Origin: Microbacterium sp. SD291
GTDB taxonomy: Bacteria > Actinomycetota > Actinomycetes > Actinomycetales > Microbacteriaceae
NCBI RefSeq assembly: GCF_017355365.1
Contig: NZ_JADIJR010000011.1
Coordinates: forward strand, 55,792 to 119,791
Direction of reading: 5' to 3'
DNA: 64,000 nt
The notes under the pieces were generated by a model. It saw only the letters and a list, made by a program, of their open reading frames with translations. It had not been told where the DNA came from and made no database searches. This document shows, piece by piece, positions 45,705-53,588 of the stretch (positions are counted from its first letter, which is position 1; each line of letters begins with the position of its first letter). A program made the translations under genes and the position numbers.

Positions 45705-46700
45705 TCAGATCCCGCTGCCGGGGCGGATCACCCCGACCTCTTGTCCTCCGCCCATAACCGAGAGCGCAAGCGCATCGCCGAGAGCCGCGACATCGGCTTC
45801 GGCCAGACCTCCGGCGCGTGCGAGCAGCGTCGCCGCGACGATCGTCGACGCGCGAGCGGCGCCGTCGAGCATCTTCAGGGCCACGGTCGTGCCGTTGGGC
45901 GCGACCATCACCATGACGCCCTCTGCACCGCCCTTCGTGAAGACGCCCAGCCGCTCGATCGCGATCGTGTCAGGCCGGCCTGGCCCTTCGATGGTCCACG
46001 GATGCTCTCGCACCGCGCGCACGAGCGAGCCCGCCACGCGATGCAGCGCGAAGGGGGAGCGATCGGACGCGCTCCCGATCCGGTGGATCGACCTGGCGAG
46101 TCCCGTGAGGGTCAGCGCGTACACCGGCGCGCCGCAGCCGTCGATCGCCGTGTGCGCGACCTTCTCGCCGGTGAGACGCTCGATCACGTCACGGATGTGG
46201 GCCTGCAGCGGGTGGGACGGATCGAGGTAGCCGTCCGTCGCCCAGCCGGTCGCGACACAGGCGCGGAGCATCGCCGCATGCTTGCCGGAGCAGTTCATGC
46301 GGATGCGGGACCTGCTGCCGTGCTCGCGCACCATCTCGTCGCGCGTGGCGGCGTCGCTCGGCCACGCGGGCGGGCACCCGAGGTCGTCTTCGGTGAGGCC
46401 GCCCGCGGTGAGCACCTCGCGCACGACCGCCGCATGGCGGTCGGTGCCGGTGTGGCTCGCCGTCGACAGCGCGAGCTGCTCCCCGTCGAGCGCGGCGCCC
46501 GCCGTGATGCACGCGACGGCCTGGAGCGGCTTGAGGCTGGACCGCGGCAGAATCAGGGCGTCGGCATTGCCATGACGGGCGATCACGTCGCCGTCAGGCG
46601 ATAGCACGACCGCCGCGCCCGCGTGGCGGGACTCGACGAAGCCGCTGCGTTCGACGATGGCGAGTTCGACAGCATCCTGAACGGTGAGAGTCTCCGGCAC
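45705..46700 (-). CDS. L-asparaginase II-family protein (ReAII-like)
   Basis: 331 aa from GTG 46700. Matches Pfam Asparaginase_II: AIVERSGFVESRHAGAAVVLSPDG at the N-terminus, LPRSSLKPLQAVA, STASHTGTDRHAAVV, and the conserved MNCSGKHAAMLRACVATGW (about 134-152) with the zinc-binding Cys/Lys-Ser region described for the Rhizobium etli ReAII enzyme. It hydrolyses L-asparagine to aspartate and ammonia and is unrelated in fold to E. coli AnsA/B. Divergent from the OsmC-like gene. Not next to aspartase or transport genes. Confidence 0.85.
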   Translation of the reverse strand: MPETLTVQDAVELAIVERSGFVESRHAGAAVVLSPDGDVIARHGNADALILPRSSLKPLQAVACITAGAALDGEQLALSTASHTGTDRHAAVVREVLTAGGLTEDDLGCPPAWPSDAATRDEMVREHGSRSRIRMNCSGKHAAMLRACVATGWATDGYLDPSHPLQAHIRDVIERLTGEKVAHTAIDGCGAPVYALTLTGLARSIHRIGSASDRSPFALHRVAGSLVRAVREHPWTIEGPGRPDTIAIERLGVFTKGGAEGVMVMVAPNGTTVALKMLDGAARASTIVAATLLARAGGLAEADVAALGDALALSVMGGGQEVGVIRPGSGI

Positions 46701-46706
46701 CAGCCA

Positions 46707-46712
46707 AGAATA
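46707..46712 (-). promoter_or_regulatory. -10 element of leaderless promoter (asparaginase)
   Basis: Minus-strand TATTCT, exactly 6 bases before GTG 46700. No ribosome site. Confidence 0.55.
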
Positions 46713-46765
46713 CCGCCGCCGGGTCGCAACCCCGCGGCGCCGCCCCGGGTGTCGGAGGCAGCTGG

Positions 46766-46771
46766 CAGACT
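46766..46771 (+). promoter_or_regulatory. Possible -10 element, OsmC-like gene
   Basis: CAGACT, 6 bases before ATG 46778. One base off TANNNT, same spacing as the leaderless group. Confidence 0.35.
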
Positions 46772-46777
46772 GGCGGC

Positions 46778-47269
46778 ATGGCAGAACACAGGGCCGCCCT
46801 CGGCGAGCACCACTACGCGCTCACCTCGACATGGACTGGCAACACCGGCTCCGGCACCAGCGGATACCGCGACTACCGTCGCGACGTCACGCTCGAGGTG
46901 CAGGGCAAGCCCGAGATCCTCGCCTCCTCCGACAAGCCGTTCCGCGGTGACACGTCCAGGTGGAACCCGGAGGACCTTCTCCTCGCGTCGCTGTCGGAGT
47001 GCCACCTGCTCTCGTACCTGCACGCCTGCGTGACGGCCGGCGTCGTCGTCGTGTCCTACCGCGACACGGCATCGGGCATGATGCGCGAGAACGGCGCAGG
47101 CGGAGGAGCCTTCGTCGAGGTCATGCTCCGCCCTGAGGTCGTGGTCGCCGAGCAGTCGATGATCGAAGCCGCGGAGGCCGCGCACGCGCAGGCGAACGAG
47201 TGGTGCTTCATCGCGAACTCGATGAACTTCCCGGTCAGGCACGCGGCCACGGTGACCTCGCAGGCCTGA
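46778..47269 (+). CDS. OsmC family peroxiredoxin-like protein
   Basis: 163 aa. OsmC/Ohr fold with both active-site cysteines: SLSECHLLSYL (about 70-80) and ANEWCFIANSMNFPV (about 142-156). The N-terminal sheet (YALTSTWTGNTGSGTSGYRDYRRDVTL) carries a dimer interface. OsmC-like proteins reduce organic hydroperoxides using thiols. No neighbouring OhrR regulator is visible. Divergent from the asparaginase gene. Confidence 0.87.
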   Translation: MAEHRAALGEHHYALTSTWTGNTGSGTSGYRDYRRDVTLEVQGKPEILASSDKPFRGDTSRWNPEDLLLASLSECHLLSYLHACVTAGVVVVSYRDTASGMMRENGAGGGAFVEVMLRPEVVVAEQSMIEAAEAAHAQANEWCFIANSMNFPVRHAATVTSQA

Positions 47270-47296
47270 GCGGCCAGCGGACGCGGCTGGCGACGG

Positions 47297-48076
47297 TCAG
47301 CGGCGCTCGTGGGGGAGCGCCTGCCTGATCTTCTCGATCGTGCCCTGGGCCGGCGCCTCGTTGTAGGCGGCCGCGAGCTCCTGCCCGGAGAGAGCGTGGA
47401 TCGCGGCCATGATCTCGTCGGTGGCGAGACGACGTGCGCGGCCGCTGGTGGCCGGTCCGTGCGGGGAGAGGTCGAGCGGCTCTCCGAAGCGGACGGTGAT
47501 GCGCTCCTTGAGGGTCGGCACCTTCGCGCCGACCGGCATGACCTTGTCGGTGCCGGTCAGGCCGACCGGCACGACCGGCGCACCGGTCTGCAGCGCCAGG
47601 AACGCCACGCCCGTCCGGCCCTTGTACAGGCGGCCGTCGGTGGATCTGGTGCCCTCCGGATAGAGGGCGACGGCGAGTCCGTCATCGAGGAGCTGTCGCT
47701 GCAGATCGAGCGCGTCGAGCGCGGCCTGGCCGGCACCGCGGCGCACCGGGATGGCGCCGATCGACTCGAAGAACGTCTTGCTGAGCCAGCCGCGGGCGCC
47801 GGTGCCTTCGAAGTAGCTGGACTTCGCGAGGAAATGCACGGGCCGGGGAGCCGCCACCGGGATCGCGATCGAGTCGATGAAGGACAGATGATTGCTCGCG
47901 AAGATCACGGCGCCCTCGAGAGGCACGTTCTCCCTGCCCTCGATACGAGGCCGGTAGATGAGCCGGGCGAGCGGGCTGATCAGGCTGCGGCCGAGCGTGT
48001 AGGTGAAGCCGGCACGACGAGGCTTCGCAGTCTCAGCGGGCGAAGATTCGGGCTCCACGGACTGCTCAGAGGTCAT
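47297..48076 (-). CDS. 1-acyl-sn-glycerol-3-phosphate acyltransferase (PlsC-like)
   Basis: 259 aa. Acyltransferase blocks: NHLSFIDSIAI (block I NHxxxxD form, about 56-66), block II with FESIGAIPVRRGAG, block III PEGTRSTDGRLYKG (about 139-152), and a late VPVGLTGTDKVMP. A short N-terminal hydrophobic region anchors it to the inner membrane face. Adds the second fatty acid to lysophosphatidate or a related acceptor. Divergent from the FKBP lipoprotein gene. Confidence 0.9.
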   Translation of the reverse strand: MTSEQSVEPESSPAETAKPRRAGFTYTLGRSLISPLARLIYRPRIEGRENVPLEGAVIFASNHLSFIDSIAIPVAAPRPVHFLAKSSYFEGTGARGWLSKTFFESIGAIPVRRGAGQAALDALDLQRQLLDDGLAVALYPEGTRSTDGRLYKGRTGVAFLALQTGAPVVPVGLTGTDKVMPVGAKVPTLKERITVRFGEPLDLSPHGPATSGRARRLATDEIMAAIHALSGQELAAAYNEAPAQGTIEKIRQALPHERR

Positions 48077-48082
48077 CAGAGA

Positions 48083-48088
48083 AGACTA
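48083..48088 (-). promoter_or_regulatory. -10 element of leaderless promoter (PlsC-like gene)
   Basis: Minus-strand TAGTCT, 6 bases before ATG 48076. Confidence 0.55.
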
Positions 48089-48201
48089 CTCCGAGACCCA
48101 TGCCGTCTCAGGAATGAAGCGCGAGGGCCGCGCCTCCCAGCGAGGACCGATGCGGATGCGAGAGGATGGGGTGTCCCGCCCGCGATCCCAGAGGTTCCAC
48201 C

Positions 48202-49197
48202 GTGCGCAAGCGTCCGCTCATCATCCTGTCCACCGTCGCCGCAGCGACCCTTCTCCTGGCCGGATGCTCCGGCTCAGCGGATCCGGAGGCGACGGGCACC
48301 CCGAGCCCGGATGCCGCGCAGACCTCGTGTCTCGCCGATCTGAAGTCCGGGGCAGGCTCCGACGCCGTCACTGTCGACGGCACCGGCGCCGCCGCCAAGG
48401 TCACCGTGCCGGAGGGCACCGAGATGGTCGCCGCTGAGCGCTCCGTGGTCGTCGAGGGCGACGGCGACGAGGTACTGCCCGGCGACCTGGTCTCGCTGCG
48501 CTACCAGCTGGTCGATGCCACCACGAACGAGGTGCTCAGCAGCTCCGAGCGCGGACAGGACGGCGTCCTCGCAGCGCTCCTGCCGCAGCAGCAGCCGCAG
48601 CAGATCGTCGACCCCACGCAGTCCACCGTCTTCACGGTCGCGGCCGAGTGCCTTCCGGTCGGGTCCAGCATCGTGCTGACGCTCCCGGCCGCCCAGGAGG
48701 GCATGCACGCGAGCGTCCTCTACGTCGAGACGATCGAGCACCTGCCGACCACCGCGACGGGTTCGGATGTCGACGCGACCGAGGGGATGCCCGCGGTCGA
48801 ACTCGATGACGCCGGCTCGCCGAGCATCACGATCCCGGAGGGCGAGGCGCCGGCCGAGACCGAGGTCGCAACTCTCAAGGAGGGCGACGGAGCCGTCGTC
48901 GCATCGGGTGACCTCGTCACCGTGCAGTACCGCGGCGTGAAGTGGTCGGACGGCAGCGAGTTCGACTCGAGCTGGAGTCGCGACGCCGCGCCGGCGCAGT
49001 TCCAGACCACGAGCGTCGTCACCGGCTTCAAGCTCGCACTGGAGGGCCAGAAGGTCGGCTCCCAGGTCGTCGTCGTGATGCCGCCGAAGGACGGCTACGG
49101 CGAGGGCGAGATCAACGAGGCCGACCTCGTCGGCGAGTCCCTGGTGTTCGTGGTCGACATCCTCGCCACGACTCCGCTCGAGCAGCCGGCCCAGTGA
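48202..49197 (+). CDS. FKBP-type peptidyl-prolyl isomerase, lipoprotein
   Basis: 331 aa from GTG 48202 (GAGG upstream). Lipobox LLAGC at about residues 18-22 after a hydrophobic signal. Two FKBP-like domains: an N-terminal one (about 85-180) with divergent residues (LPGDLVSLRYQLVD) and a C-terminal one (about 225-325) with GDLVTVQYRGVKWSDGSEFDSSW, VVTGFKLALEGQKVGSQVVVVMPPKDGYG, containing the typical active-site aromatics. The protein should sit outside the membrane and help fold exported proteins. The tandem arrangement is common in actinobacterial lipoprotein FKBPs. Precedes dxr. Confidence 0.89.
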   Translation: MRKRPLIILSTVAAATLLLAGCSGSADPEATGTPSPDAAQTSCLADLKSGAGSDAVTVDGTGAAAKVTVPEGTEMVAAERSVVVEGDGDEVLPGDLVSLRYQLVDATTNEVLSSSERGQDGVLAALLPQQQPQQIVDPTQSTVFTVAAECLPVGSSIVLTLPAAQEGMHASVLYVETIEHLPTTATGSDVDATEGMPAVELDDAGSPSITIPEGEAPAETEVATLKEGDGAVVASGDLVTVQYRGVKWSDGSEFDSSWSRDAAPAQFQTTSVVTGFKLALEGQKVGSQVVVVMPPKDGYGEGEINEADLVGESLVFVVDILATTPLEQPAQ

Positions 49198-49231
49198 CCT
49201 GACCGGACCCGGCGGGGCTGAGGACGTGTCA

Positions 49232-49237
49232 TAGGCT
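49232..49237 (+). promoter_or_regulatory. -10 element of leaderless promoter (dxr)
   Basis: TAGGCT, 6 bases before ATG 49244. Confidence 0.55.
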
Positions 49238-49243
49238 GACGCT

Positions 49244-50326
49244 ATGCGTCGCGTCATCATCCTCGGCTCCACCGGCTCCATCGGCACTCAGGCGCTGGAG
49301 GTCATCCGCGCGAATCCCCGCCGCTTCGAGCTGGTCGGCCTCGCCGCGGGCTCGAACTCCGAGATGCTCGCCGCGCAGGCGGCGCAGTTCCAGGTGGAGG
49401 ACACGGCCCTCGGCGCCGATGAGGCCGAGCAGCTGGTGCGAGACGTCGACGCCGACGTCGTCCTCAACGCGATCACAGGGTCGATCGGGCTCGGCTCGAC
49501 GCTCGCCGCGCTGAAGGCCGGGCGCACCCTGGCGCTCGCGAACAAGGAGTCGCTCATCGTCGGCGGGCAGCTCGTGCTCGCGGCATCCGCACCCGGACAG
49601 ATCGTCCCGGTGGACTCGGAGCACTCCGCACTCGCTCAGGCGCTGCGAAGCGGCACGGGCGACGAGGTGCGACGGCTCGTCGTCACGGCATCCGGAGGCC
49701 CTTTCCGCGGGCGCACGCGTGCCGAGATGGAGAGCGTCACGCCGCAGGAGGCACTCGCGCACCCCACCTGGGACATGGGCAGGATGGTGACCACCAACTC
49801 CGCGACCCTCGTCAACAAGGGGCTCGAGGTCATCGAGGCGCATCTGCTGTTCGGGGTCGACTACGACGACATCGAGGTCGTCGTGCATCCGCAGTCGATC
49901 GTGCACTCCATGGTCGAGTTCATCGACGGGTCCACCATCGCCCAGGCCTCGCCCCCCGACATGCGGCTTCCGATCTCGCTCGGCCTGGACTGGCCGAGCC
50001 GCGTCGGCGGTGTCGGCCGGCCGCTGGACTGGACCAGGGCGTCCTCGTGGACGTTCGAGCCGCTGGACGACTCAGCCTTCCCGGCTGTCGCGCTCGCGAA
50101 GGCCGTCGGGCGCGCCGGGGCGACGTTCCCGGCCGTCTACAACGCGGCCAACGAGCAGGCCGTCGAGGCATTCCACGAGGGACGGCTGACGTTCCTCGGG
50201 ATCGTCGACACGATCTCCCGGGTCGTCGACGCGCACGAGCCGCCGGATGCCCTGACCGTCGAGTCGCTCGCGGATGCCGAGGGCTGGGCCCGGCGCAAGG
50301 CCGACCAGCTGATCGCCGCGGCCTGA
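49244..50326 (+). CDS. dxr: 1-deoxy-D-xylulose 5-phosphate reductoisomerase
   Basis: 360 aa. NADPH-binding [11 protein letters not shown] at the N-terminus, [13 protein letters not shown] (about 97-109), PVDSEHSAL (about 123-131, metal-binding Asp and Glu), [31 protein letters not shown] (about 168-198). Second step of the MEP pathway; target of fosmidomycin. ispG (penultimate step) lies 6.7 kb downstream on the same strand, with rip1 between, a shortened version of the dxr-rip-ispG cluster common in actinobacteria. Followed by a large inverted repeat. Confidence 0.96.
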   Translation: MRRVIILGSTGSIGTQALEVIRANPRRFELVGLAAGSNSEMLAAQAAQFQVEDTALGADEAEQLVRDVDADVVLNAITGSIGLGSTLAALKAGRTLALANKESLIVGGQLVLAASAPGQIVPVDSEHSALAQALRSGTGDEVRRLVVTASGGPFRGRTRAEMESVTPQEALAHPTWDMGRMVTTNSATLVNKGLEVIEAHLLFGVDYDDIEVVVHPQSIVHSMVEFIDGSTIAQASPPDMRLPISLGLDWPSRVGGVGRPLDWTRASSWTFEPLDDSAFPAVALAKAVGRAGATFPAVYNAANEQAVEAFHEGRLTFLGIVDTISRVVDAHEPPDALTVESLADAEGWARRKADQLIAAA

Positions 50327-50333
50327 TACGGCC

Positions 50334-50394
50334 CGCGAGACTTCACGAATGTCACGTTTCCAGCGGGAAAACGTGACATTCGTGAAGTCTCGCG
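50334..50394. terminator. 26-bp perfect inverted repeat between dxr and murE
   Basis: Arm 1 (50334-50359) begins CGCGAGACTTCACGAATGTC and arm 2 (50369-50394) is its exact reverse complement; the 9-base loop is CCAGCGGGA. It lies 7 bases after the dxr stop and 11 before the murE-like stop, so it likely ends both converging transcripts. It is AT-richer than the surroundings and contains no ORF. Such a long perfect palindrome is rare and may be a dispersed element. Confidence 0.7.
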
Positions 50395-50404
50395 AGCTGT
50401 GGAG

Positions 50405-52027
50405 TCAGTCCTCGTCGGGGTAGGGGACGGGCCAGCGTGAGTCGGGCACCGGCCAGCCGGCGGCCTTGAGCGCACGACGCGCGAGCTCGCGGGCCGAGTA
50501 CGGGGTCCGCATTCCGCGGATGTCGCGATAGTCCTGGTGCCCGGGGCCCGCCCAGAGGATGGCGTCGCCCTCGCCGACCATGCCGACGGCCTCCACGATG
50601 GCCGTCTCCGGCGGGGAGGACTCGTGGATCTCGGCATCCGGCCGCGCCCTGCGTGCGCCTGCGACCAGAGTCGCTCTGATCGAGTCCGGGTCCTCGAACC
50701 GCGGGTGGTGATCGGTGACCACGAGGATGTCGCTGCCCTCGACGGCGGTGCGGGCCATGTCGTAGCGCTTGCTGGCGTCGCGGTCGCCGTCGGCGCCGAA
50801 GAGCATCAGCACGCGGCCGGGCGTCACACGGCGGACGGCCGCGAGAGTCTTCTCGAACGCGTCGGGGGAGTGCCCGAAGTCGACGAAGACCGCGGGTCCG
50901 GACTCTCCCGAGATGAGCTGGGTGCGGCCGGGCAGGTGGGCGCGGATGCCGCCGTCGCGGCGGAGCGCCTCGGCGATGCGCTCCCACGCGTACCCGCCCT
51001 CGAGCAGCATCACGATCGCGAGCGCCGCGTTCGCCGCCATGTGCGGTCCGATCACCGGGACGGTGGTCGTGAGGGTTCCGGCAGGGCCGGTCATCGTGAA
51101 GGTGGTGCCGGCGGCGCGCTCGTCGTCGATCACGACGACCCAGTCGGCGCGTGCTGCTGTCTCAGGGTCTGCGGCGATCGACGGGGTGCCGATCGTGACC
51201 ACGGGGATCTCGGCGCGCTCGACCACGGTCGCGCCGAACGGCGAGTCGAGGCAGATCACGCTGCGCCTGGCGCGGTCCGGCCGGAACAGGGCCAGCTTCG
51301 CCTCGAAGTACTCCGCCATGTCGGCGTAGTCGTCGAGGTGGTCGTGGCTGAGGTTGGTGAATCCGGCGACGTCGAAGAGGATGCCGTCGACGCGGTGCCG
51401 GGAGAGCGCCTGCGCGCTGACCTCCACAGCGACGGCTTCGACCTGACGCTCGCGCATCAGCGCCAGCAGGGCGTGCATCTCGGATGCTTCGGGCGTGGTC
51501 AGGCGGGAGACGATGACCTCGCCGGCGATGTGCCGCTCGGCGGTGGAGGAGAGCCCGGTGACGACGCCGAGCTGGTCGAGGATCCCCTCGAGCAGGTGCG
51601 ACACGCTGGTCTTGCCGTTCGTGCCCGTCGGGGCGAACAGCAGCGGCAGTGACTCGCCGGCGCCGGTGCCGTACACCCAGGCGCTCAGGTCGCCGAGCGT
51701 GCCGCGCGGGTCGTCGACGACCAGCACCGGCAGCCCCGCGGGTTCGGCGATCACGGCGCCCGCCTCGTCGGTGATGATGGCGACGGCGCCCTTCTCCGCG
51801 GCAGTGACCGCGAATTCGGCGCCGTGGCGATTCACGCCATGGATCGCGACGAAGGCCTCTCCGGCGCGGAGGTCGGCGGTGGCGAGGGTGATCCCCGAGA
51901 CCGTGATCCCCGTGACGTCGCCGCGGACGTCGCGGGCGAATCGGGAGGCGAGTTCGGACAGCTCACGCCGGGGCGGGTTCGCGGGGCGGAGCACGGGAGG
52001 CAGGCTCGGTTGTTGTTCAATCGACAT
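50405..52027 (-). CDS. UDP-MurNAc-dipeptide:amino acid ligase-like protein (MurE family), stand-alone
   Basis: 540 aa. Mur ligase three-domain fold: N-terminal substrate domain, P-loop FAPTGTNGKTSVSHLL (about 131-146), middle domain with EVSAQALSRHRVDG, TNLSHDHLDDYADMAEYF, and C-terminal domain with GDRDASKR and DHHPRFEDP (about 440). In DAP-adding MurE the last motif is DNPRxEDP; here NP is replaced by HHP and the canonical KGHE segment reads GPGHQ. Adds the third residue of the wall peptide, or acts on another Mur-like substrate. Not in a dcw cluster. Start ATG 52027 with GGAGGCGAC upstream. Confidence 0.75.
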   Translation of the reverse strand: MSIEQQPSLPPVLRPANPPRRELSELASRFARDVRGDVTGITVSGITLATADLRAGEAFVAIHGVNRHGAEFAVTAAEKGAVAIITDEAGAVIAEPAGLPVLVVDDPRGTLGDLSAWVYGTGAGESLPLLFAPTGTNGKTSVSHLLEGILDQLGVVTGLSSTAERHIAGEVIVSRLTTPEASEMHALLALMRERQVEAVAVEVSAQALSRHRVDGILFDVAGFTNLSHDHLDDYADMAEYFEAKLALFRPDRARRSVICLDSPFGATVVERAEIPVVTIGTPSIAADPETAARADWVVVIDDERAAGTTFTMTGPAGTLTTTVPVIGPHMAANAALAIVMLLEGGYAWERIAEALRRDGGIRAHLPGRTQLISGESGPAVFVDFGHSPDAFEKTLAAVRRVTPGRVLMLFGADGDRDASKRYDMARTAVEGSDILVVTDHHPRFEDPDSIRATLVAGARRARPDAEIHESSPPETAIVEAVGMVGEGDAILWAGPGHQDYRDIRGMRTPYSARELARRALKAAGWPVPDSRWPVPYPDED

Positions 52028-52069
52028 GTCGCCTCCATGATCTCACGGCCGCGCGCGAAGCCGAGGTTC

Positions 52070-52117
52070 GGCACGTCCCCTCATGAGGTGAGGACCTCGG
52101 GTGCGAGGGGACGTGCC
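52070..52117 (-). terminator. Inverted repeat after YcnI-like gene, probable terminator
   Basis: GGCACGTCCCCTC (52070-52082) and GAGGGGACGTGCC (52105-52117) form a perfect 13-bp stem enclosing a smaller CCTC-AT-GAGG fold. It lies between the YcnI-like gene stop (52123) and the murE-like start (52027), both on the minus strand. Confidence 0.6.
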
Positions 52118-52122
52118 GTCCC

Positions 52123-52824
52123 TCAGGCGCGGCGGCGGTAGGCGAGAACCGCGACGACGAGCGCCGCGACGCCCGCGACGAGCCCGCCGGCGCCGAGGAT
52201 CGTGCCGACCGGATCGGCCGGGGGAGCGGCGACGGCGTCCGCGGTCTCCGCGGTCGCCTGGTCGTGCTCGCCGTGCCCGTCACCCGCGGCCGGAACGACG
52301 CTCACGACCGGTGCCGGCGCATCCAGGCTGTGCGGATCCTCGCCGTCCTGGGCGAGCTGGGTCCACTCGGTGCTGCCCTCGACGCACGTCTGCACGACCG
52401 GGAACGCGAGCGTCTCAGGCGTGCCCTCATCGAGGCCGACCGACATGCTGACCGCGCCGCGAAGCTCGTTCGGCACCGGCGCGATCGCGGTGTAGGTGAC
52501 GGCGCTGACCAGGCCGTCGTCGCCGCGCTCGACCTCGATCCTCCAGTCGCCGTCCATGGTCGGCGCGACCGACGCGAGGCCGTCGGGGATCGTGACCCGG
52601 AGCGCCGTCGTGGGGGAGTCCTCGCAGCCGTGCGTGAAGGAGAAGGTGAGGACGCCGTGGTCGCCGGCGGTCAGTTCATCGGGGCTGACGCCGACGTGGG
52701 CGCCGGCCATGGCGGGCGCGGCGAGGGCCAGCACGGTGCCGATGACGGTGCCGCCGATCACGCCCGCGGCGATCCTGGCGAACGGGCGGGCGGTCGTGCG
52801 GGTGGTGATGTGGGTGGTGCGCAT
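52123..52824 (-). CDS. YcnI-like DUF1775 exported protein
   Basis: 233 aa. Signal peptide about 1-42 ending AGA; the mature protein starts HVGVSPDELTAGDHG, with the N-terminal His that binds copper in YcnI of Bacillus. Immunoglobulin-like DUF1775 domain (about 43-160) with FSFTHGCEDSPTTALRVTIPDGL and TEWTQLAQDGEDPHSL, then a linker with an acidic His-containing region (GDGHGEHDQ) and a C-terminal transmembrane helix (about 207-228) followed by YRRRA. It lies downstream of a His-containing membrane-protein gene, and the pair probably handles copper outside the membrane. Confidence 0.82.
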   Translation of the reverse strand: MRTTHITTRTTARPFARIAAGVIGGTVIGTVLALAAPAMAGAHVGVSPDELTAGDHGVLTFSFTHGCEDSPTTALRVTIPDGLASVAPTMDGDWRIEVERGDDGLVSAVTYTAIAPVPNELRGAVSMSVGLDEGTPETLAFPVVQTCVEGSTEWTQLAQDGEDPHSLDAPAPVVSVVPAAGDGHGEHDQATAETADAVAAPPADPVGTILGAGGLVAGVAALVVAVLAYRRRA

Positions 52825-52925
52825 GATGGAACTCCTGAAGGCTCGTTGCGGGCGCGCGAAGAAGCGCGCGGGAGACCGCGGTGAAGAGAGGGTGCCTCGA
52901 CGGGCGGGCCGAGACGATGAGGCGA

Positions 52926-53507
52926 TCAGGCGAGCGCAGGAGGTCCGCGGCGGGACACCGTCGTGCGGACGACGGCGTCGACGAGCGGGTGGATGTCGCA
53001 GAGCAGAGAGGCTGGGCGCTCGTGCGCCGGGCGGATCAGCGCCACGGGGTGACGCAGCAGTGCCAGCATCCATCCCGCGACGATCCGGACCATGGACTCG
53101 CCGCGCCAGAGCAGTGCTGACGTGAGCACTGCGGCGATCACGTGACCCGTGAGCATCGCGGCGTCGGGGGAAGCGGAGGCGAGGACAGGGCCGAGCGAGG
53201 TCAGGTCCTGGTGGTGGGCGTGCTCGCCGCCCCCACCGGTCACGGCTCCGCCGGTGGGGGACCCCAGCACCTGGAACACGAGATGGAAGGCCGCCTGGCT
53301 CGCGAGCACGGTGAGCGCGAGACGGGAGCGCGATGCGCGGGCGCCGATCAGAAAGGCCGCCGGCGGCACCAGGACGGTCGCCATGGCGAGCATCAGCAGC
53401 GGATGCGGTGCCGCGCCGCCGGCAATCGTGTGGGACGTGGCAGCCACCAGTGTGGCGACCGAGGACGCCGAGGCCGCGCGCACGAGTCGCAGCTGCCGGG
53501 AGTTCAC
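52926..53507 (-). CDS. Membrane protein of unknown function, linked to YcnI-like gene
   Basis: 193 aa from GTG 53507. Four hydrophobic helices (about 10-30, 36-55, 60-80, 115-140), a loop GGGGEHAHHQDL between the third and fourth helices, and a basic C-terminal tail ending RRGPPALA. The His-rich loop suggests binding of copper or another metal. Not recognised as a named family; similar small proteins accompany YcnI and CopC/CopD genes. Transcribed with the YcnI-like gene (101-base gap), from a leaderless-type promoter. Confidence 0.6.
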   Translation of the reverse strand: MNSRQLRLVRAASASSVATLVAATSHTIAGGAAPHPLLMLAMATVLVPPAAFLIGARASRSRLALTVLASQAAFHLVFQVLGSPTGGAVTGGGGEHAHHQDLTSLGPVLASASPDAAMLTGHVIAAVLTSALLWRGESMVRIVAGWMLALLRHPVALIRPAHERPASLLCDIHPLVDAVVRTTVSRRGPPALA

Positions 53508-53513
53508 GGTCCC

Positions 53514-53519
53514 ACTCTA
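53514..53519 (-). promoter_or_regulatory. -10 element of leaderless promoter (membrane protein, YcnI pair)
   Basis: Minus-strand TAGAGT, 6 bases before GTG 53507. Confidence 0.55.
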
Positions 53520-53576
53520 TTCGTGTCGCCGAGTGCGCCCGATTCGTCGCGCGGCGGATTCCTAGGCTGCGCCCAC

Positions 53577-53582
53577 TAGCGT
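53577..53582 (+). promoter_or_regulatory. -10 element of leaderless promoter (rip1)
   Basis: TAGCGT, 6 bases before GTG 53589. Confidence 0.5.
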
Positions 53583-53588
53583 GGGGAC

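Noticed and set aside
47273..47291. GCCAGC/GCTGGC hairpin between OsmC and PlsC-like genes.
   Set aside because: Only 6 bp and no U-run; convergent location fits a terminator, but such short GC stems occur by chance in this base composition.
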